Assembly (NCBI RefSeq): GCF_003865095.1
Contig: NZ_BHYK01000010.1
Coordinates: 1 to 64,000, forward strand
Origin: Clostridium tagluense
GTDB lineage: Bacteria > Bacillota > Clostridia > Clostridiales > Clostridiaceae
DNA length: 64,000 nucleotides
Direction: 5' to 3'
In this document: piece after piece, positions 25,635-33,397 of the stretch
Layout: each line of letters opens with the position of its first letter
How positions within the stretch are numbered: the stretch's first letter is position 1
The notes under the pieces: generated by a model
The model's database searches: none
The model's input: the letters and a program-made list of their open reading frames with translations, nothing else
What the model was told of the DNA's origin: nothing
Made by a program: the position numbers and the translations under genes

Positions 25635-26198
25635 ATGGCAAAAACAGATGAAAGTATAATAGAGGAAACAGTTCCAACTACTGAAACAACAGTTGTTGAA
25701 AAGAAAGTTGCGGTAAAGAAAGTTAAGAAAACAGTTAAAGAAGCTCTAATAAAACCAGACAATACAGAGTTAATTAATTGTACAAGTTCGGTTTTAGGAC
25801 AGTTAGTATATGTTTCTAAGAAAACAGGAGTAACAGTAATATGGGATAACTTAGGTGATGAAGAATTTCTTGAGTTTGGTGAATTGATAACAATGAAATC
25901 TTCACAATCAAGATTCTTGAGTGAACCTTGGATAATGGTAGATGATGAAAGAGCAATTGAATATTTAGGATTGAAAAATCTATATAGTAAACTTGCGAAC
26001 TTTGATGAATTAGAAGATTTCTTTGGATTACCTTTGGATGAAATGCAATCAAAACTAGCACAATTCCCGACAGGAATAAGAAAATTATTTGGTGAAAAGG
26101 CAAGAGAAATGATTGAAGCTGAAACATTATTTGACACAAGAGTAATTAATTTACTAGAAAAAGAATTACATATTGAACTCAAACCAATAGAAGATTAG
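25635..26198 (+). CDS. Head-module protein, function unknown
   Basis: The 187-residue product has a disordered Thr/Glu/Lys-rich N-terminus of about 45 residues, including VVEKKVAVKKVKKTVKEAL, followed by a compact alpha/beta domain. Its place between the major capsid and the connector genes suggests a head completion or internal head protein. No motif is recognised. GGAGAGG lies upstream. Confidence 0.5.
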   Translation: MAKTDESIIEETVPTTETTVVEKKVAVKKVKKTVKEALIKPDNTELINCTSSVLGQLVYVSKKTGVTVIWDNLGDEEFLEFGELITMKSSQSRFLSEPWIMVDDERAIEYLGLKNLYSKLANFDELEDFFGLPLDEMQSKLAQFPTGIRKLFGEKAREMIEAETLFDTRVINLLEKELHIELKPIED

Positions 26199-26215
26199 AA
26201 GGTAGGTGAATAACT

Positions 26216-26659
26216 ATGGCTACTCCATTTTATGATGTGTATGATAATTTTTTCTTACAGATAGGTGATGATGCTAAATTAGAATTGTTAAAAATGACAG
26301 ATACAGATTTAGATGAATTATTATATTTGATGCTTAGAACAGCTATAGTTAAATTCAAAAGGTGTAAGAAGCTTTTACCAAGCAATATTGATATAGTGAG
26401 TAGCACTTTTTTGATAGATTTAGATTTGGAAGAAATTTTAATCTTGAGCGAAGGTATGACCTTAACTTGGCTAAATCCAAGGATAATAAGATTAGAAAAT
26501 TTGAGACAATCAAGAGGAGATAGAGATTTCAAAACTACCAATAATTCAACTACATTATATAGTTCCTTAAAACTAAGAGACAGTATATCAAAAGAATTAA
26601 ATATGAAAATCACAAGTTATACTTATAATGCAATAAAAGATTTACCTATTAAAAAATAA
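26216..26659 (+). CDS. Head-tail connector-like protein
   Basis: The 147-residue, largely helical product has an N-terminal region (YDNFFLQIGDDAKLELLKMTD) and a closing segment (KLRDSISKELNMKITSYTYNAIKD) as in small head-completion proteins. It starts 18 bases after the previous gene with AGGTAGGTG upstream and precedes the adaptor at 26673 by 13 bases. The call is by size and order. Confidence 0.45.
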   Translation: MATPFYDVYDNFFLQIGDDAKLELLKMTDTDLDELLYLMLRTAIVKFKRCKKLLPSNIDIVSSTFLIDLDLEEILILSEGMTLTWLNPRIIRLENLRQSRGDRDFKTTNNSTTLYSSLKLRDSISKELNMKITSYTYNAIKDLPIKK

Positions 26660-26672
26660 GGGGGGTGCTTAA

Positions 26673-27710
26673 TTGAGTTATTTAGACAAATATAAAAGAA
26701 TGGTTAGTGTTGACAATATGAAAACTACGAAAGACCTTTTATTGGAAGCTGAAATTTTATCGTTTCAAGAATACTTAAATGGAGCACCTAATCAATATGC
26801 TTATAATAAGTATAAAGATACTAATAAATTTTTTTGCACAATACAAGATACTGCATTTAATGATAATAAGAATGGTGATGAAAAAATTTTATGTGTAGAA
26901 AATTCAAGTATTTTAGTAATGGGTGATTTAATAGAGTGTGACGGCAAGATATGGTTAATTTCTTTTGAAGAGCATAATACGGTTAAATCACATAAAACAT
27001 TTATAATGAGACCTACTAATAATAGCTTAAAGTATATAGTAAATAAAAATCAAGTAAATGAGGCTATTTTTAATGTTCCTGCAATCGTTACAAATCAAAC
27101 ACTATATACAGTAGGATTGAATGATGGGACATACTTTAATACAGGAGATACTAAGTTAAGCTGTATTATAGGTGTTAGTAAAGATACCATGTACATTGCA
27201 AGAGATATGCGATTTATATTTAATACCAATAGTGAAAAGGTAGCTTATTTTATAACGTATGTAGATACTATCAGCAAAGAAGGATTACTAATTTGTACAT
27301 TAAAAGAAACTATTATAGTAGAAGAAGACGATTTAGAAAAAGGTATCGCCTTTAATGATATGGGAAAAATATCAATTAAAGATATGGATAATACAACTAA
27401 AATTGTAGCAGTCCAAGGGACTAATGTGGATTATATTAATTTTGAAAGTTTAAAAAGTTACCATATGCTTGATGATAAAAATATAGAACCAGTAGGAAGA
27501 ACTTTTAGTTGGAGATTAGAACAATCAGTTGAAAATCCATTAATTACTCCTGCTGACTTAATAACAAAATTGGAAATTATAAGTCCTGTTAGTTGTAGAC
27601 TTACTTCTAATGATAAAATAAAGGGATATTTCAATTTAATTTCTATATGTAACGAAGATAAGACTGAAATAGTAAACAACTTAAGAATAAAAGATAGTAT
27701 GGATTTATAA
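26673..27710 (+). CDS. Head-tail adaptor protein of module 1
   Basis: The gene starts with TTG 26673, 7 bases after GGGGGGTG. The 345-residue product is homologous over its middle and C-terminus to the 478-residue product at 50292: shared segments include GDL(I/V)E, PAI followed by YFNT.D..LSC, and KIVAVQG(T/S)(N/D)V(D/N)YIN, with a common C-terminal KGY(F/L)NL domain. This copy lacks the bacterial Ig-like insertion found in the other. The position after the connectors and before the tail genes suggests a head-closure/adaptor or tail-attachment protein. The C-terminal domain looks Ig-like and beta-rich. Confidence 0.5.
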   Translation: MSYLDKYKRMVSVDNMKTTKDLLLEAEILSFQEYLNGAPNQYAYNKYKDTNKFFCTIQDTAFNDNKNGDEKILCVENSSILVMGDLIECDGKIWLISFEEHNTVKSHKTFIMRPTNNSLKYIVNKNQVNEAIFNVPAIVTNQTLYTVGLNDGTYFNTGDTKLSCIIGVSKDTMYIARDMRFIFNTNSEKVAYFITYVDTISKEGLLICTLKETIIVEEDDLEKGIAFNDMGKISIKDMDNTTKIVAVQGTNVDYINFESLKSYHMLDDKNIEPVGRTFSWRLEQSVENPLITPADLITKLEIISPVSCRLTSNDKIKGYFNLISICNEDKTEIVNNLRIKDSMDL

Positions 27711-27736
27711 ATATAATATGGAATGGAGATAAAATT

Positions 27737-28276
27737 ATGGGTAATGCATCTAATAAATTAAAAGGAATAACAAAAATCAGAAACGAAATTATGAAAATCA
27801 TAGATAAAGACTATGAAATTAAGAGATTAATATATTATAAAACAAGAACTCCATTAGAATCTACTGGAATAGATTTAGATAAAGGATTTATTCAACAACC
27901 AGATATTTCAGAAATGGATTTTATAAATGGAGAAAAGAGGATTTTTCCTATTTTTAGTAATGAAACACTATCAATTGCTAATGTTTTTATATTTGTTCGT
28001 AGATTTGAATGTAATTTAGAAGATGAAGTAATGGGAGATAATAAATTAGTTATAGACATAGCCGTGCCTACAATGAATTCTATTTTAGATAATAACCAAG
28101 ATAGAGAATCTCAAATTGCTACAAAAATATGTGATTTAATAGATGGAGAAGTAATTCAAAGTTTGGGTAAAATAAAAGTGGTATATGCAAAAGATAGTAT
28201 TATAGATAATGACAAAAAATTTAATTTATTATCTCTATTTTTAAAAATACCTACATTAAACACGAAAATAAAATAA
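27737..28276 (+). CDS. Tail completion/terminator-like protein
   Basis: The 179-residue alpha/beta product (GNASNKLKGITKIRNEIMKI, then IFVRRFECNLED and LVIDIAVPTMNS) sits where siphophages encode the tail terminator that caps the tail tube and joins it to the head. Size and place fit; no sequence motif proves it. TGGAG precedes the ATG. Confidence 0.45.
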   Translation: MGNASNKLKGITKIRNEIMKIIDKDYEIKRLIYYKTRTPLESTGIDLDKGFIQQPDISEMDFINGEKRIFPIFSNETLSIANVFIFVRRFECNLEDEVMGDNKLVIDIAVPTMNSILDNNQDRESQIATKICDLIDGEVIQSLGKIKVVYAKDSIIDNDKKFNLLSLFLKIPTLNTKIK

Positions 28277-28282
28277 GGATGT

Positions 28283-29059
28283 ATGCTTACTATGATAAAG
28301 AATAAAGATTTAAAATTAAGGTCAATGAAAGCAATTTTTATAGATAAAGACTTTCCTTTATGTTATCCTATGAGTATTTTCGATTTTCATGAAAATATTG
28401 AATATTTAAATGTTCTAGCTATAACAATTATTAATTTATTACAAGGCTTAGATAAAAAAGATTATGATAGGAGTCAATACATTAAAAAAAATGTAAAAAA
28501 TTTTGATGTAATAATGAATAGTAAATCTTTAATTGGTATGTTCGTAAATTTAATAAAAATACAATTCAAGCTTCCAATGAAAGATATAAAAGTAATGAAA
28601 GATGACAATGGTAATAACTGTTATATAATGATTCAAAAAAAATACTTTATACATAGAGATAACTATGATAAATTTAGAAATTATCTTATTGAGATTAATG
28701 ATATAAAGTTTCCCAAACAGGTTGAAGATAAAGAATTAAATGAATGGTTTGAGAGAGCTAGATTGGCAAAATCGAGTAAAGATAATCCTACTATTGGAGA
28801 AACACTAGATTTATTATGCCTAGAAACAGGAATTGATTATGATACTTTAATGTATGGTTATTCGATTTATAGAGTAAATAGATTGATTGAAAGATATGGA
28901 GCAATTCAAGATTTCAAATCAAATATTCAATATATGTGTGCGGGTGCAGAAAAAATAGATTTAAAATCATATTTAACACATATTGACATAAATAAGGAAG
29001 AAGAGTTGAGTATTAAATTTGATGATTTTGCAACAAAAATGGGTGGAATAATTCAATAA
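28283..29059 (+). CDS. Phage structural-region protein, function unknown
   Basis: The 258-residue, helix-rich basic product lies between the tail completion and tail tube genes. ATG 28283 is only a few bases after AAGGAT; ATG 28292 is a better spaced alternative. A short region (GETLDLLCLETGIDYDTLMYGYSIYRVNRLIERYG is split by helices) suggests a helical C-terminal domain. No family is recognised. Confidence 0.45.
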   Translation: MLTMIKNKDLKLRSMKAIFIDKDFPLCYPMSIFDFHENIEYLNVLAITIINLLQGLDKKDYDRSQYIKKNVKNFDVIMNSKSLIGMFVNLIKIQFKLPMKDIKVMKDDNGNNCYIMIQKKYFIHRDNYDKFRNYLIEINDIKFPKQVEDKELNEWFERARLAKSSKDNPTIGETLDLLCLETGIDYDTLMYGYSIYRVNRLIERYGAIQDFKSNIQYMCAGAEKIDLKSYLTHIDINKEEELSIKFDDFATKMGGIIQ

Positions 29060-29124
29060 ATAAGAATTAAGATGTTTTAGTATTTAAAAATATTAAATTA
29101 TTTTATATAAAATAATAATAAAAT

Positions 29125-29151
29125 AGTCCGAGAGACTTTAAGAGGAGGAAT
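29125..29151 (+). promoter_or_regulatory. Conserved leader hairpin plus ribosome binding site (copy C)
   Basis: AGTCC-GAG-AGACT retains four pairs (AGTC/GACT) and is followed by the identical TTAAGAGGAGGAAT before the tail tube gene. The motif upstream is a diverged form of the AT-rich intergenic element. Confidence 0.45.
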
Positions 29152-29156
29152 TAATT

Positions 29157-29960
29157 ATGTCATTATTTGGAAAAGATTTACAAATGGTTGATACATTTAA
29201 TGTTAGTTACATTATAAAAGACGATGATGGGGTTGCAAGAAAGCTATTTAGTGGTTCTACATCAAAGGCAACACTAGATTCAAAGGTTGATAAAATAGAG
29301 GTATTTAGTGGTATTGGTCAACAAAAGACATTTAGTTTATTTACTAAGAAGGATTTATCTTTAGATGTTGAAATTGAAGAATTCGACTTGAATTACATAG
29401 CTATGAAACATGGGGTATTTATTGACAAGTCACAAAAAGGGACTTTTGTTGTAGGTAAAAGTTATCCTGTTACTGCATTAGCTACTACAATATTAAAGTG
29501 TACAAGATTAATCAATCTCCAAGATGAAGCAGGTGTAGACTTGAAAATTGTTGCAACTAAACCCTCAAAAGTGAATGAAGTTCAAGTTGTTATTACAGCA
29601 GGGACAGCAGTTCTAACATTAGAAGCTACTTCTACTGTAAAAAATCTAGTTGCAACATTTGAAGGAGAAGCAGATGCATTAAAAGATAATTATACAATAT
29701 CATTTGGAGCAAGAGCATTCCCAAAAGGTGGAGAACTTATTTGTCAATCTATTGCATATGATTCAACACCATCAATAGTAGGAGATATTTACTTAAACTT
29801 CTATAATGCGTTACTTGACCCGAATGGTTCACTAGACTTTTCAATGGGTAAAGCTACTAAAATACCTGCTAAGTTTGAGATATTGAGACCAAGAAAATTA
29901 CCAGATGGAAGTCTTAATATTGATGACAAACTTGGAAATATGATTATCACAGAAAGATAA
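29157..29960 (+). CDS. Major tail tube-like protein
   Basis: The 267-residue product is beta-rich. It begins MSLFGKDLQMVDTFNVSYI, has a middle Val/Thr-rich Ig-like part (VQVVITAGTAVLTLEATST) and ends with a PRKLPDGSLNIDDKLG segment. Together with its strong conserved leader, shared only with the decoration and capsid genes, and its own terminator, this fits the major tail tube protein, polymerised in many copies. Confidence 0.55.
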   Translation: MSLFGKDLQMVDTFNVSYIIKDDDGVARKLFSGSTSKATLDSKVDKIEVFSGIGQQKTFSLFTKKDLSLDVEIEEFDLNYIAMKHGVFIDKSQKGTFVVGKSYPVTALATTILKCTRLINLQDEAGVDLKIVATKPSKVNEVQVVITAGTAVLTLEATSTVKNLVATFEGEADALKDNYTISFGARAFPKGGELICQSIAYDSTPSIVGDIYLNFYNALLDPNGSLDFSMGKATKIPAKFEILRPRKLPDGSLNIDDKLGNMIITER

Positions 29961-29969
29961 AATAATTTA

Positions 29970-30024
29970 AAAATAAGCCTATATAAATCCCTTACATAAT
30001 AAGGCTTATATGGGCTTATTTTTT
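29970..30024 (+). terminator. Terminator after the tail tube gene
   Basis: A long imperfect stem (AATAAGCCTATATA with TATATGGGCTTATT) followed by six T. A second nested pairing with AATAAGGCTTATA is possible. Confidence 0.75.
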
Positions 30025-30056
30025 ATGTAATTATTTAAAATATAAAAGGAGCATAT

Positions 30057-30452
30057 ATGAAAAAAATAACAAATGATAATAAATATGAAAAAAATAAAAT
30101 ATTAAATTGCAAAGAATTTATAATATCAGTTGCTAATTCAAAAGGAATAAAAATTACAGAAGATAATTTTAAAATAAGAAATGGTGAAGAATGTTTATAT
30201 CTCTCTCATAATGGGAAAGAGTGGATTGTAATAGTGAATTATGATGGTTCTTTAACAAGGCTTGACAAGAATACTACAGGTAGATTAAAACGCAATAAAA
30301 TGAGCTTTCACAAAGATAAATGTTCCAATTCTAAAATATACTCTTGGATTATTATGCTTGATTCCGTGGCTACTACCCACAATCCAAAGTCTATGAACCA
30401 AAACCTAGGAAAATCAATGAATTTAGTTGATAGAATTATGAATAAAAAATAA
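30057..30452 (+). CDS. Hypothetical protein, 131 residues
   Basis: A basic product with predicted alpha/beta fold, starting MKKITNDNKYEKNKILNC, behind AAAGGAG. It lies between the tail tube terminator and a GIY-YIG-like gene, a stretch that holds inserted cargo rather than tail genes. The function is unknown. Confidence 0.45.
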   Translation: MKKITNDNKYEKNKILNCKEFIISVANSKGIKITEDNFKIRNGEECLYLSHNGKEWIVIVNYDGSLTRLDKNTTGRLKRNKMSFHKDKCSNSKIYSWIIMLDSVATTHNPKSMNQNLGKSMNLVDRIMNKK

Positions 30453-30502
30453 ATATATGAAAGTAAGGTGGCATAAATGATAAAATTAAAGGGTGTGTTA
30501 AA

Positions 30503-30787
30503 GTGGTCGAAGATAATAATATATACTTTATTTTAAATAGAGATACTGATTCTGTTAAAATTGGGATTACTAAAAGAGAAGTACAAAAAAGATTGAATGC
30601 CCTACAAACAGGATGTCCTAATAAATTAGAATTAATATATGCAGTAAAAGGCAATTATACAACTGAAAAATATTTGCATAAATTATTTGATTTTGACAGG
30701 ATAAGGCTTAAAGGAGAATGGTTCAATTACTCTTATCATATAAAGCAATGGATTAATAATGATAAATTTTTAAGAATTAATCAATAA
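30503..30787 (+). CDS. GIY-YIG / T5orf172-like small protein
   Basis: GTG 30503 follows AGGGTG by 7 bases. The 94-residue product has the compact T5orf172 (MUG113-like) form of the GIY-YIG nuclease fold: YFILNRDTDSVKIGITKR, then KRLNALQTGCPNKLELI, a central EKYLHKLF with conserved Glu and His, and a closing LKGEWFNYS. Members occur as small nuclease-like cargo in phages. Full catalytic competence cannot be judged by eye. Confidence 0.65.
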   Translation: MVEDNNIYFILNRDTDSVKIGITKREVQKRLNALQTGCPNKLELIYAVKGNYTTEKYLHKLFDFDRIRLKGEWFNYSYHIKQWINNDKFLRINQ

Positions 30788-30803
30788 AATACGTTAAACC
30801 TCA

Positions 30804-30831
30804 TTGAATTATTTACATATTATGGTAAAAT
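30804..30831 (+). promoter_or_regulatory. Likely promoter of the toxin-antitoxin pair
   Basis: TTGAAT, a 16-base spacer and TAAAAT. Part of the region (TTTACATATTA, and later GGTATTATTATGTAAATAAGG near 30880) resembles the promoter region at 1845-1885. Confidence 0.4.
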
Positions 30832-31017
30832 AAGAATGTGCATTAATCTAAATAATAGATAACAAATATTTTAGTTGGTATTATTATGTAAATAAGGCTA
30901 ATATTTATGGTAATTGTATTGAAATATGGAAAAAGAGGTGCTATAATGAAAATACAGATGTGGACAAACAAAAAGAAAGTGGTATTGTACAATGGCAAAA
31001 TATACGGGGGTATATAT

Positions 31018-31176
31018 ATGAATAATTTAAAATCGTTTAACCTACATAACTTTATAGTAAGTAAAAACCCCACTATAATCTCTTCCAATGAGGCGTTAAA
31101 AGATGTTGAGCCTATTAAATGGAATGAAAGTGTTTTATCTGGAAAGAACAAGATTTTAATAGATTCTAATAAATAA
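31018..31176 (+). CDS. Antitoxin-like small protein
   Basis: The 52-residue product begins MNNLKSFNLHNFI and ends WNESVLSGKNKILIDSNK. A paralogue of 51 residues lies at 52355. ATG 31018 aligns with that copy and has GGGG upstream; an in-frame ATG at 30946 with AGAGGTG would give a 77-residue form. It is 26 bases before a PemK/MazF-like gene, the usual order of a type II antitoxin and toxin. The SNEALKDVEPIKWN...VLSGK ending is the kind of short segment with which MazE-like antitoxins wrap their toxin. This is inference from context. Confidence 0.55.
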   Translation: MNNLKSFNLHNFIVSKNPTIISSNEALKDVEPIKWNESVLSGKNKILIDSNK

Positions 31177-31201
31177 TGATGAATTATGGAGATGGGGCAA
31201 A

Positions 31202-31600
31202 ATGTGTAAAGTTGGGGACATTATATTAGTACAAGAATGCAAAGATAATTGCATAGAATTAGGTAAACATTCATTTATTGTTTTAAGTGATGTAGCAGGT
31301 GAGATTCAAGGCGTAGCATATGATATTATATGCAATGTACTATCTTCATTTAAAAATGATGAACAAAAAAAGAAAAAGCTAAGTTATGCAGGAAATTTTC
31401 CTATAACTTGTTGTGACTCTAAAATAAAAAATGGAAATAAACTTGATGGCTATATAAAATCAGAACAGTTTTATTACTTCAACAAAGAGAAACTTGATTA
31501 CATGGTTTTAGGCCAGATTAGCTCAGATGTATTAGCTTCCCTTATGACATTCATACAAAATTTAGATATACCGTTCAAAGCAATAACCGAAAACTTATAA
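31202..31600 (+). CDS. PemK/MazF-like toxin
   Basis: The 132-residue product starts MCKVGDIILVQECKDN and contains KHSFIVLSD, then IICNVLSSF, and a later YIKSEQFYYFNKEKLDYMVLGQI. The pattern of G-D-I(I/V)-L-V at the start and H-x-F-(I/V)-V-L-S/N-D is that of the PemK/MazF-like SH3-barrel endoribonucleases common in Firmicutes. Active members cut mRNA. The gene is preceded by the antitoxin-like gene and followed by a terminator, forming a compact cargo unit between tail genes. Confidence 0.65.
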   Translation: MCKVGDIILVQECKDNCIELGKHSFIVLSDVAGEIQGVAYDIICNVLSSFKNDEQKKKKLSYAGNFPITCCDSKIKNGNKLDGYIKSEQFYYFNKEKLDYMVLGQISSDVLASLMTFIQNLDIPFKAITENL

Positions 31601-31604
31601 ATTT

Positions 31605-31642
31605 AAAACTAGGCTGATATAATATTGGTCTAGTTTTTTATT
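31605..31642 (+). terminator. Terminator after the toxin gene
   Basis: Stem AAAACTAG with CTAGTTTT and six T following. Confidence 0.7.
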
Positions 31643-31660
31643 GTAAAGGGATAGCATATA

Positions 31661-31688
31661 TTGACAAGATGTTTAAATATGGTATGAT
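31661..31688 (+). promoter_or_regulatory. Sigma-A-type promoter
   Basis: TTGACA, a 16-base spacer and TATGAT, 35 bases before the membrane protein gene at 31723. A private promoter suggests a lysogenic (cargo) gene. Confidence 0.65.
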
Positions 31689-31722
31689 AGTTGAAGGATG
31701 AAACTTAAAGGAGAGATTTTAA

Positions 31723-32184
31723 ATGTGGTATATATTAATTCCGATATTATTAATAGTAATAATGATGGGACTCTTGTGTGTGGGGGCTAAAGAAAAAGGG
31801 AAATTTTTATTTACAGATATTCATACAATATATATAGATGGATTACCAAATGTATTAAGTGGTATTAAAGTCCAATTTCAAGTTGATAAAGATAAGTTTA
31901 TCTTATGTGAACATTTAAGACCTATAAAAGAAATAAATAAATCTAATCTAATAAATGCAGAAATAATGAGTGAACACCAAATAACACAAAGAATTTCACT
32001 TGGAAAAATGATTGTATTTGGTGTTTTTAGTTTAGCAATGAAAAAAGATAAAATAGTTCATATAAATTATTTAGTTGTAACATATAATCAAGATGGAGAA
32101 GAAAGACAATTAATATTGAATCCCACAGTGAATTTGAAAAGTTCAGTGGATTTTTTAAGAGAATACATTGGAGTGACTTGCTAA
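31723..32184 (+). CDS. Membrane-anchored protein, function unknown
   Basis: The 153-residue product starts with one hydrophobic helix (MWYILIPILLIVIMMGLLCVG), then a soluble beta-rich domain (TIYIDGLPNVLSGIKVQFQVD) and a second weakly hydrophobic segment (GKMIVFGVFSLAMKK). It has its own sigma-A-type promoter and lies between the toxin and the tail genes, so it is probably another lysogeny-expressed cargo gene, perhaps for host protection or exclusion. No family is recognised. Confidence 0.5.
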   Translation: MWYILIPILLIVIMMGLLCVGAKEKGKFLFTDIHTIYIDGLPNVLSGIKVQFQVDKDKFILCEHLRPIKEINKSNLINAEIMSEHQITQRISLGKMIVFGVFSLAMKKDKIVHINYLVVTYNQDGEERQLILNPTVNLKSSVDFLREYIGVTC

Positions 32185-32208
32185 GGTTTCTCACTTATTA
32201 TAAAAAAG

Positions 32209-32218
32209 AATAATTATA
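32209..32218 (+). promoter_or_regulatory. AATAATTATA intergenic motif (copy 9)
   Basis: Exact copy followed by AATC, 77 bases before the tail chaperone-like gene. It is the last exact copy seen; none occurs in the module 2 gaps. Confidence 0.4.
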
Positions 32219-32295
32219 AATCAAGGAGTAACTTTTAATAGGTTACTCTTTTTATTGTGTCAAAATATAAAGTAAAAATTAGGAGGCAATTAATA

Positions 32296-32928
32296 ATGAA
32301 AAATAACAAAACAATATCAATAGATAATTTAGGAAGAAATGAAATTAAAGCAATTTTATACACAGGTGTAGAGGGTGAACTTGTAATTACATATGCTCAA
32401 AGTGTAATTGTAGATATCATTGAGAATGAAACAATTGAGCATCCAGTAATAATTTATAATCCCGATATAGAAACTCAAAGCATAATCAAAAAAATAATTA
32501 TGAAACAAGTTAATGATAGTAAAGATTCAAATGATGGCAAAGTAGATATTAAAATAGACGGTGAAGAATTCATAAAATCACTATTGAAAATGCTTACTAA
32601 TATTGATTTAGGATTAGATGCCGATACAGAAGAAAATAGAGAAAAAATAAAGAGAATATTAGATGACCCAAGTCCTTTATTGAAAAAAGTAAGTAGCATA
32701 GTTTTAGCTATATTTCGTGAAATTGGTACGGAACTACGTGATACCTTTGATTCTGTTTCTAAAATGTCAAATGAACAGATAGAATCTTATAATAAGGAAA
32801 CTAAAGAAGAATTAGAAATAGTAGAAGTGGAAGAAATCAAAGAAACTGATGAAGAAATATTAAAAAGAGAATATGAAGAAAAACTGTCTCAATTAGAGAT
32901 AAAAAGAAGTGAAATTAATGGCAAATAA
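32296..32928 (+). CDS. Tail assembly chaperone-like protein
   Basis: ATG 32296 follows AGGAGG by 9 bases. The 210-residue product has an N-terminal alpha/beta part, a helical middle (EEFIKSLLKMLTNIDLG...DPSPLLKKVSSIVLAIFREIG) and an acidic helical tail. Its place two genes before the tape measure gene is where tail assembly chaperones are found. Those often use a -1 frameshift; none is evident here. It overlaps the next start by 11 bases. Confidence 0.45.
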   Translation: MKNNKTISIDNLGRNEIKAILYTGVEGELVITYAQSVIVDIIENETIEHPVIIYNPDIETQSIIKKIIMKQVNDSKDSNDGKVDIKIDGEEFIKSLLKMLTNIDLGLDADTEENREKIKRILDDPSPLLKKVSSIVLAIFREIGTELRDTFDSVSKMSNEQIESYNKETKEELEIVEVEEIKETDEEILKREYEEKLSQLEIKRSEINGK

Positions 32929-33349
32929 TTTGGCAGAAGTAATTGCAAAAGCTAAAGAAGTAGCACAAAAAATATTGGAAAATGAAGTAGCGGAAGCAAT
33001 TATCAAATTAGAACAAGACCATATTCAAAAGGATGTATATAATGCTTATACTCCAAAAATTTATCCCCGTACAGGTGACTTAAAGAAAAAAGAAAATTTC
33101 AAAATAGAGAGAACTCTGAATGGAATAAGTGTGAAGAATGTAACTGTTCATAATGGAGTAAATGGAGAAGTTAAAGATATAGTGGATACAGTGGAATATG
33201 GTCGGAATTATGATTTTACTGGATATGCATATTCTTATGAAGAACCAAGACCATTTGTTCAAAACACAAAGGATGAATTGGTAGCAAGCCAACTCCATGT
33301 TAAAGTATTAAGGGAAGAAATGAAAAAAAAAGGATTTAATGTAAGGTAG
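32918..33349 (+). CDS. HK97 gp10-like tail/neck protein
   Basis: The 143-residue product begins MANNLAEVIAKAKEVAQK and contains YTPKIYPRTGDLKKKENF, VEYGRNYDFTGYAYSYEEPRPF and a closing helical LHVKVLREEMKKKG. The pattern Y-x-P-x-x-Y-x-R-T-G-x-L followed by ..RPF is typical of the HK97 gp10-like family of minor tail or connector proteins. The start ATG 32918 overlaps the preceding gene; an upstream GTG 32909 is in frame but lacks a site. It lies directly before the tape measure gene. Confidence 0.65.
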   Translation: MANNLAEVIAKAKEVAQKILENEVAEAIIKLEQDHIQKDVYNAYTPKIYPRTGDLKKKENFKIERTLNGISVKNVTVHNGVNGEVKDIVDTVEYGRNYDFTGYAYSYEEPRPFVQNTKDELVASQLHVKVLREEMKKKGFNVR

Positions 33350-33376
33350 GCTACTCATAGTCTACTTTTTGTTTTA
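33346..33376 (+). terminator. Terminator before the tape measure gene
   Basis: An eight-base stem GTAGGCTA with TAGTCTAC, loop CTCA and a TTTTT-G-TTTT tail. It overlaps the end of the previous gene. Confidence 0.7.
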
Positions 33377-33397
33377 TTTAAAAAGGAGGCTGATTAT

